The position numbers were made by a program, and so were the translations under genes. A stretch of 33,184 nucleotides of DNA from Ignavibacteria bacterium CG1_02_37_35 (lineage in GTDB: Bacteria > Bacteroidota > Ignavibacteria > Ignavibacteriales > Ignavibacteriaceae): positions 1 to 33,184 of the forward strand of contig MNVA01000051.1 of assembly GCA_001871325.1 (NCBI GenBank). The letters are read 5' to 3'. The first letter of the stretch is position 1, and each line of letters starts with the position of its first letter. Shown here piece after piece: positions 27,953 to 33,184 of this stretch. The notes beneath the pieces are model-generated. The model saw only the letters and a program-made list of their open reading frames with translations. It was not told the DNA's origin and searched no databases.

Positions 27953-28790
27953 TTAAAACAAAGCAGTAAATGGTGTTATTAGTTAAGGCGTAAACTTTAT
28001 CTTCAACGCCTAATGAAGCATTAAACAGAGTGTTTTCAGGCAGTCCGTGCAATGAAAGTTTTCTGAACGAAATTTTATTCAAATCGAAAGATGAAATGTA
28101 AATTGAACTATCGCTCGTTAGTGTAATTGTATTGTAATGTTTATCAATTGAAAAAAAATTCTCGGGTAAGGCTGTTTTAGTGATCCCGTTTCCAAAAATG
28201 TCAAAAACTATTAAACTTCTTCCATCGAGTACCAGAATGTTGTTACTCTCGGTTACAATCAACTTTTTAGGATTTTTGATGGAAAAATCTCCGGCATCAA
28301 ATCCTCCAAACTGAAGAATGAATTTACCGAAGAGGTCAAATTTAAGGATGCGTTTATTCTCCGAGTCGAGAATGAACAAATCCCCCATAGTAGAGATATC
28401 GGCGCTTAACGGAAACCCGAAGGCGGCATCTGCATTGTCCCCATCACGGGTGGAAAGGCGGGAAATGAAGTTCAAATCTTTATCAAATCGCTGAATGGAA
28501 TGATTATTCTTATCAGTAACAAAAATATTGAGTGTATTGAGTGAAACATCAATTGGATAATCAAACCGCCCGCTCTCCCATCCATAACCGCCAAATGCGG
28601 TTAACTCATTTCCGAGTGAATCAATTTTATAAATTTCATCACTGCCGTTATCAGCAACATAAAAATATCCTTGTGGTGACATCGCAAAGGATGTAGCTTC
28701 AGAAAACGATCCCACCTGATTTGCCAACTGAAAATCCTGTGAAAAGACAGTTGTATTTATCAACAGAAAAAGGGCACATATTCTTTTCAA
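27942..28790 (-). CDS. Secreted NHL-repeat / six-bladed propeller protein
   Basis: A 282-aa protein. The start is a TTG with ggag 8 bases upstream; no in-frame ATG fits. A signal peptide ('RICALFLLINTTVFSQ') leads to repeats of the NHL type: 'GYFYVADNGSDEIYKID', 'LNIFVTDKNNHSIQRFD', 'GDLFILDSENKRILKFD'. These should fold as a six-bladed beta-propeller in the periplasm or outside the cell. There is no T9SS tail. It leads a four-gene minus-strand operon with three membrane proteins. The ligand is unknown. Confidence 0.82.
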   Translation of the reverse strand: MKRICALFLLINTTVFSQDFQLANQVGSFSEATSFAMSPQGYFYVADNGSDEIYKIDSLGNELTAFGGYGWESGRFDYPIDVSLNTLNIFVTDKNNHSIQRFDKDLNFISRLSTRDGDNADAAFGFPLSADISTMGDLFILDSENKRILKFDLFGKFILQFGGFDAGDFSIKNPKKLIVTESNNILVLDGRSLIVFDIFGNGITKTALPENFFSIDKHYNTITLTSDSSIYISSFDLNKISFRKLSLHGLPENTLFNASLGVEDKVYALTNNTIYCFVLSEN

Positions 28791-28884
28791 AAAAGCTCCA
28801 TTTAATTTTAGGAAAGTTAAAGAACATCGGGGTAAGTTTAAAGTGAAAATTTAAAGGGACTCATTAAACTCTTTAAAACGATAA

Positions 28885-28904
28885 CGGCTCTTTTTAAAGA
28901 GCCG
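28885..28904 (-). terminator. Intrinsic terminator of lysine aminotransferase
   Basis: cggctcttt (28885-28893) and aaagagccg (28896-28904) form a perfect 9-bp stem. On the minus strand it lies about 30 bases after the aminotransferase stop and is followed by a T-rich stretch. Confidence 0.7.
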
Positions 28905-28934
28905 CTTCGTGCAAGTAGTTTAGATTATTGTAAA

Positions 28935-30293
28935 TTATTTACGAAGCGAAATTAAAACATTCCTGATAATTTTCAAACCTTCGTCAAGTTCATCATTTGT
29001 TACAATAAGTGGAGTTCTGAAACGAACTGACTTAGCGCCGCAGCCCAATTGAATTAATTTATTTTTATAACACTCATGCAAGAATTGATTTCGAAGTTCA
29101 GTGCTTTTGAAATCAAACGCACACATCAATCCTAATCCGCGTGCACGTTCAATCAATGTTGGGAATTCAAGTTGCAAAATCTCTAATTGACTAAGCAGGT
29201 ATTTCCCGACTTCAGTGATATGAACCAGGAGATTATCTTCTTGCATCACTTCTAAGATTGTGGTAGAACGAAGCATATCCGGCAAGTTAGCTCCCCACGT
29301 CGAATTTATTCTGCTGGATTTTCTGAAACAATGATCCTCAACGTCATCAATTCTATCACTTACCATAATTCCACAAACCTGTGCTTTTTTTCCGAAGGAG
29401 ATAATGTCAGGCAGGACATAATATTCAGCCGCCCACATTTTGCCGGTCATTCCCATCCCGGTTTGCACTTCATCAAATATAAGCAGTATTTCATTTTCAT
29501 CCGCAATTTGGCGAAGTTTTAGAAAGAATTCCTTACGGAAAAAGTTATCTCCGCCTTCACCCTGGATCGGCTCCAGAATGATGGCGGCAATATCATCCGG
29601 GTTTTCTTTTATTGCACTATTGATCTGCGCTATTGCAATTTCTTCGGCAACAATAACCTCACTTAAATGATCTTCAAGCGGGAAAATAATTTTAGGATTA
29701 TCAATTCTGGGCCACTCAAATTTTGGGAAATACTTTACTTTATTCGGGTCGGTGTTGGTTAACGACATCGTGTAACCGCTTCTTCCGTGAAAAGCTTCTT
29801 TGAAGTGGATTACTTTTGTTCCGACTTCTTTTGTATAACCCTTCTTAAAATTTTTCCGAACCTTCCAATCAAAAGCAACCTTCAATCCATTTTCAACTGC
29901 GAGCGTCCCGCCTGTAATAAAAAACAAATATTTAAAATGATCCGGTTTAGCTATTGTTCCGAACGTCTCGACAAATTCAGCCATTATCGTAGAATAAATA
30001 TCCGAATTTGAAGGTTTGTGCAATGCTGCCAGCAGCATTCTTTCTTTAAAATCTTCTGTGTGAAATTTAGGATGATTCATCCCTAACGGGGATGACGCAA
30101 AAAAGGAAAAAAAGTCTAAGTATTCATCATTTGTTTTTGAGTCAACAAGGTAGAGCCCGTGACTCTTCCGTAAATCGAGAACGATGTCAAAGCCGTCAAC
30201 GAGCATATACTTTTTCAAAGTCTCGTGAACCAAATTCGGTTCAAGGAATTTATGTTGTAAAGAGATAAACTCTTTGAGATCTGCGCTGTTCAT
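28935..30293 (-). CDS. lat: L-lysine 6-aminotransferase
   Basis: A 452-aa class III PLP aminotransferase that moves the epsilon-amino group of lysine to 2-oxoglutarate, giving 2-aminoadipate 6-semialdehyde (which cyclises to piperideine-6-carboxylate). Recognisable parts are 'FFSFFASSPLGMNHPKF' (61-77), 'FITGGTLAVENGLKVAFDWK' (125-144), 'FKEAFHGRSGYTMSLTNT' (164-181), 'IILEPIQGEGGDNFF', Asp274 in 'IFDEVQTGMGMTGK', and the PLP lysine in 'SFGKKAQVCG' (Lys302 or 303). These resemble the actinobacterial lysine epsilon-aminotransferase more than ornithine or GABA aminotransferases. It is divergent from the ALDH7-like gene, which would use its product. Confidence 0.9.
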   Translation of the reverse strand: MNSADLKEFISLQHKFLEPNLVHETLKKYMLVDGFDIVLDLRKSHGLYLVDSKTNDEYLDFFSFFASSPLGMNHPKFHTEDFKERMLLAALHKPSNSDIYSTIMAEFVETFGTIAKPDHFKYLFFITGGTLAVENGLKVAFDWKVRKNFKKGYTKEVGTKVIHFKEAFHGRSGYTMSLTNTDPNKVKYFPKFEWPRIDNPKIIFPLEDHLSEVIVAEEIAIAQINSAIKENPDDIAAIILEPIQGEGGDNFFRKEFFLKLRQIADENEILLIFDEVQTGMGMTGKMWAAEYYVLPDIISFGKKAQVCGIMVSDRIDDVEDHCFRKSSRINSTWGANLPDMLRSTTILEVMQEDNLLVHITEVGKYLLSQLEILQLEFPTLIERARGLGLMCAFDFKSTELRNQFLHECYKNKLIQLGCGAKSVRFRTPLIVTNDELDEGLKIIRNVLISLRK

Positions 30294-30586
30294 AATAACC
30301 TCTAAATAAAATTAAAAATGAGTGTTAAAAAGTTTAGAGTAGAACAGAAATCTAGAAGACGTGTTCGAAGCGGGAGACCAAATAGTTTCTTAAACTTTTG
30401 CTCTTCTTATGGGTAATATGAATTGTTCTTAAAATCATAAATTAATCGTCTGCAAGTTAAGGTTTGAGACAACAAATTTCAAGCGCTCGCTTAAATTTAC
30501 TCAAAGAAGACAAACCAAATGGTTTTTTAATTCTCTCAAATCCTCATAAGTTTGATACTACGAATATTTAAAATAAGGGAGATCAA
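30294..30586. promoter_or_regulatory. Divergent regulatory region of the lysine catabolic pair
   Basis: 293 bases without a gene between two divergent starts. It must contain both promoters. Two similar sites occur: aaaccaaatggttt (30512-30525, arms aaacca/tggttt perfectly inverted) and a looser version agaccaaatagttt (30375-30388). They could be operator half-sites for an Lrp/AsnC-like or other regulator. No regulator gene is in the window. Confidence 0.4.
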
Positions 30587-32119
30587 ATGGACTTTCTATC
30601 AAAACTCGGTATAAAATCTGAAAATTATGGATCATCCACGGGGCAGACCTGGAACGAATCAACTTCAGAAACAAAACTCACTATTCACTCACCTGTAAAT
30701 GGAGAATTTATTGGTGCAGTTTATCAAGCTTCCACTGCAGATTACGAAGAGATTGTTGATACTGCTGAAAAAGCTTTTTCTGAATGGCGACACATTCCCG
30801 CACCTAAAAGGGGGGAAATCGTGAGACAGATCGGGTTGAAATTACGTGAATTTAAAGATCCGTTGGGACATCTCGTCTCCTATGAAATGGGAAAATCTTT
30901 GCAGGAAGGATTGGGTGAAGTTCAGGAGATGATTGATATTTGCGACTTCGCCGTTGGGATTTCGCGCCAACTATACGGCTTTACGATGCATTCGGAGAGA
31001 GAAAACCACAGAATGTACGATCAATATCATCCTTTAGGAATAGTTGTAACTGTTTCCGCTTTTAATTTTCCGGTAGCTGTATGGGCTTGGAATGCAATGC
31101 TCGCGGCTGCATGCGGAAATGTTAATATTTGGAAACCCTCTTCTAAAGTACCTCTAACTGCGATCGCCACACAAAAGATAGTTGCCCAAGTATTAAATGA
31201 AAATGATCTGCCAGAAGGTATTTTCTCGTTGATAATCGGAAAAGGCTCCACAATTGGAGAACGTTTACTGAACGATAAACGGGTACCCCTCATTTCAATT
31301 ACCGGATCAACAGCTGTTGGAAGACATGCTTCTCAGGTGATCGCAGGAAGGTTCGGGAGAGCCATTTTAGAACTCGGAGGGAATAACGCCATAATTATTA
31401 CTCCGGATGCAGACCTTAAACTCGCTATCCCGGCCTGCGTATTTGGTGCCGTAGGGACTGCTGGACAGCGATGCACAAGTACAAGGCGTCTAATCATTCA
31501 TGAATCTATTTATGATAAAGTTAAAGAATCATTGCTAATGGCTTATTCAGGTCTCAAGATTGGTGATCCATTGGATGAGAAGAATCATGTTGGGCCGTTG
31601 ATCGACAGATCAGCAGTTAAACTCTTCCAAATGGCTTTGGAACAGGCAAAAGAAGAAGGAGCAAAAATTCTCTTTGGCGGTGAAGTAATGGAAGGAGCAA
31701 GTTATGTTTCAGCGTGTTATGTTCGTCCTGCAATAGTAGAAGCAGAGAACCATTACAAAATTGTCCAAGAAGAGACCTTCGCACCTATCTTATATTTGAT
31801 CAAATATAAAGGTGAGGTGGATAATGCTATCTCTTTAAATAATAATGTAGTACAAGGATTATCCTCTTCTATTTTTAGCAACAACCTACGGGAAGCTGAA
31901 GAATTTCTTTCTGCATGGGGAAGCGACTGCGGTATCGCCAATGTTAACATCGGAACATCCGGTGCGGAGATAGGCGGAGCATTTGGCGGTGAAAAAGAAA
32001 CCGGCGGTGGACGTGAGTCTGGTTCAGATGCATGGAAAACTTACATGCGAAGACAAACCAACACGATTAACTTCGGAACCACAATGCCTCTGGCACAAGG
32101 AATTAAGTTTGATATTTAG
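30587..32119 (+). CDS. amaB: ALDH7-type 2-aminoadipate semialdehyde / piperideine-6-carboxylate dehydrogenase
   Basis: A 510-aa NAD(P)+-dependent aldehyde dehydrogenase. Candidate catalytic residues are Cys296 in '[13 protein letters not shown]', Glu262 in '[11 protein letters not shown]' and Asn160 in '[13 protein letters not shown]'. The sequence is of the ALDH7A1 (antiquitin)/AmaB type: '[19 protein letters not shown]', '[20 protein letters not shown]' and '[17 protein letters not shown]' are typical. It oxidises 2-aminoadipate 6-semialdehyde to 2-aminoadipate. Its divergent neighbour makes that semialdehyde from lysine, so the pair forms the first two steps of the aminoadipate route. The start follows ataagggag. 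Confidence 0.9.
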   Translation: MDFLSKLGIKSENYGSSTGQTWNESTSETKLTIHSPVNGEFIGAVYQASTADYEEIVDTAEKAFSEWRHIPAPKRGEIVRQIGLKLREFKDPLGHLVSYEMGKSLQEGLGEVQEMIDICDFAVGISRQLYGFTMHSERENHRMYDQYHPLGIVVTVSAFNFPVAVWAWNAMLAAACGNVNIWKPSSKVPLTAIATQKIVAQVLNENDLPEGIFSLIIGKGSTIGERLLNDKRVPLISITGSTAVGRHASQVIAGRFGRAILELGGNNAIIITPDADLKLAIPACVFGAVGTAGQRCTSTRRLIIHESIYDKVKESLLMAYSGLKIGDPLDEKNHVGPLIDRSAVKLFQMALEQAKEEGAKILFGGEVMEGASYVSACYVRPAIVEAENHYKIVQEETFAPILYLIKYKGEVDNAISLNNNVVQGLSSSIFSNNLREAEEFLSAWGSDCGIANVNIGTSGAEIGGAFGGEKETGGGRESGSDAWKTYMRRQTNTINFGTTMPLAQGIKFDI

Positions 32120-32157
32120 TGGAAAGTAACAAGTAGAAAGTAACAAGAATAATTTAT

Positions 32158-32190
32158 AAGGATGATAGATGAGGTTTGTTTATCATCCTT
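32158..32190 (+). terminator. Intrinsic terminator after the ALDH7-type gene
   Basis: aaggatgata (32158-32167) and tatcatcctt (32181-32190) pair perfectly over 10 bp around a 13-base loop, with a TTTT run spanning the end of the stem, 39 bases after the stop codon. Confidence 0.75.
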
Positions 32191-32269
32191 TTGAGAAATG
32201 AAAATCTTTGTGCAAAAGATTAGTAGCGAGATTATCAATTAGGATTCAAAAATCATAAGGGGTAAGACA

Positions 32270-32925
32270 ATGGCAAATATTCAGAAAAAGGTTTTGAGAG
32301 ATTAGTTGCTGGGTTAAAAAAATTCCAACCGGTTTTAGCGACAGCAAAAGCAAGGGATGTAAATGAATCCGACACTGTAATTATTGTAACGGATATGCTC
32401 TCTGAAATATTCGGGTACGATAAATATTCTGAAATAACATCTAAGTTTTCCATTCGTTCTACCTATTGCGACCTTGCTACAAAACTAAACGGAAAGCTTG
32501 AACTATTGATTGAAGTTAAAGCAATCGGGTTAGAACTAAAAGATACTTATGTAAAACAAGCAGTTGATTACGCCGCAAATCAAGGAGTTGATTTTGTAGT
32601 TCTTACAAATGGATTGTTATGGAAAGCATTCAAAGTTACTTTTACTAAACCAATAGGTCAGGAAATGGTTTTTGAAATTGACTTTTCACAGCTAAATCCC
32701 AAAAAGATGGATGACATTGATAAAGTATATTTAATTTCCAAAGAAGGTTGGTTAAAATCTACTCTTTATGATTTCCATTCTCAAAAACAAGTCCTTAACC
32801 GTTTCTCCATTGGAGCAATGATGTTAAGTGATCCTGTTATTGAAGTGATAAGACGCGAGTTAAGAAAAATGTCTCCCGATATGAAAATAACCGCAGAACA
32901 AGTTAGGCTCTTAGATTCTTGTTAG
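32270..32925 (+). pseudogene. HsdR-N-type (PD-(D/E)xK) nuclease-domain protein, frameshifted and 3'-truncated
   Basis: ATG 32270 begins 'MANIQKKVLRD' and hits TAG at 32303. The next frame carries straight on as 'GFERLVAGLKKFQPVLATAK', 'ARDVNESDTVIIVTDMLSEI', 'FGYDKYSEIT' and a nuclease-fold core: Asp in 'TYCDLATKL', then Glu-x-Lys in 'LELLIEVKAIGLELKD'. One missing A in the run at 32285-32289 explains the break (six A would restore 'QKKGFERL'). The family is the stand-alone protein with a type I restriction HsdR N-terminal domain; its role is unclear. The C-terminus ends early ('ITAEQV' then 'RLLDSC'), and those last codons lie in the 99-bp direct repeat. A sequencing error could explain the frameshift. 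Confidence 0.78.
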
Positions 32926-33002
32926 CGCTAAGATGTTAACGATAATTGAATAACGAATAATGAACAAGAAATAATGAATTTCGAAGTTAAAGCAATAAGC
33001 AG
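32904..33002 (+). repeat. 99-bp direct repeat, copy 1
   Basis: Identical to 33086-33184 except one base (32932 g versus 33114 c). It begins inside the last codons of the HsdR-N-type gene and supplies its stop. It contains gttagcgctaa and gaaataatgaat (32968-32979), the latter inverted as attcattatttc in the following spacer. Confidence 0.95.
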
Positions 33003-33055
33003 TTCAACTTCATCATTCGAAATTCCTTTTTCGATATTCATTATTTCCTTTAGCT

Positions 33056-33083
33056 TTTTTCCCAAGCATGGTCTTGGGAAAAA
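33056..33083. terminator. Perfect 11-bp hairpin between the direct repeats
   Basis: tttttcccaag (33056-33066) and cttgggaaaaa (33073-33083) pair perfectly around catggt. The A/T ends give a U-tract on the minus strand, so it could terminate leftward transcription. It ends 2 bases before the second repeat copy. Confidence 0.6.
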
Positions 33084-33085
33084 CG

Positions 33086-33184
33086 TAGGCTCTTAGATTC
33101 TTGTTAGCGCTAACATGTTAACGATAATTGAATAACGAATAATGAACAAGAAATAATGAATTTCGAAGTTAAAGCAATAAGCAG
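33086..33184 (+). repeat. 99-bp direct repeat, copy 2 (runs to window edge)
   Basis: Copy of 32904-33002 at a distance of 182 bases. Here tgttagcgctaaca is a perfect 14-bp palindrome, broken in copy 1 by the single difference. The window ends within or exactly at the end of this copy, so the array may continue. Confidence 0.9.

Overview
The window looks like a chromosomal segment of an AT-rich member of the FCB superphylum, most likely Ignavibacteria or a close relative. The main reasons are several C-terminal type IX secretion (T9SS type A) sorting tails of the form 'NYPNPFNP', YCF48-like propeller proteins, an HU-like/SPOR envelope protein, a lysine 6-aminotransferase and low-GC codon use. 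This placement is inferred from gene content only. No rRNA, tRNA or CRISPR array was seen.

Layout. 1-918 is a scar built from pieces: an IS630-type transposase end, an orphan T9SS tail, a 5' copy of an acyl-CoA dehydrogenase gene cut after codon 88, and a second orphan T9SS tail. 918-8212 holds two tandem copies of a two-gene cassette, each a secreted YCF48-like propeller protein followed by a TIGR03790-like protein. The TIGR03790 partner is truncated in copy 1 and frameshifted by a 10-bp tandem duplication in copy 2. 8295-11563 is a fatty-acid oxidation block: an intact long-chain acyl-CoA dehydrogenase and a DECR1-like 2,4-dienoyl-CoA reductase. Between them sits a small four-helix-bundle (23S intervening-sequence type) gene enclosed in a 47-bp inverted repeat. 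11605-16783 carries an ion-transporter-superfamily permease, a MATE exporter, a PspC/toastrack membrane-stress pair and a Cys-rich DUF6901-like protein. 16802-18187 (minus strand) is a secreted M28 peptidase.

18372-26704 is a coherent envelope operon: a giant TPR protein, an outer-membrane barrel, an HU-like/TM/SPOR protein, ExbB, ExbD and TonB. The first three genes overlap by ATGA, so they are probably translated together. The inferred job is proton-motive-force coupling to an outer-membrane/peptidoglycan assembly. 26676-28790 (minus strand) is a tight operon of an NHL-propeller protein and three small membrane proteins. 28935-32119 is a divergent lysine-catabolic pair: lysine 6-aminotransferase and an ALDH7-type semialdehyde dehydrogenase. 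32270-33184 holds a frameshifted HsdR-N-type nuclease-fold gene whose last codons lie inside a 99-bp direct repeat (period 182 bp) that runs to the window edge.

The most unusual items are the four-helix-bundle gene in its long inverted repeat, the duplicated and degraded propeller/TIGR03790 cassette flanked by duplicated fadE 5' ends, a covarying hairpin in front of both fadE copies, and the HU-like/SPOR/Ton envelope operon. All functional statements rest on reading motifs by eye; no searches were run.
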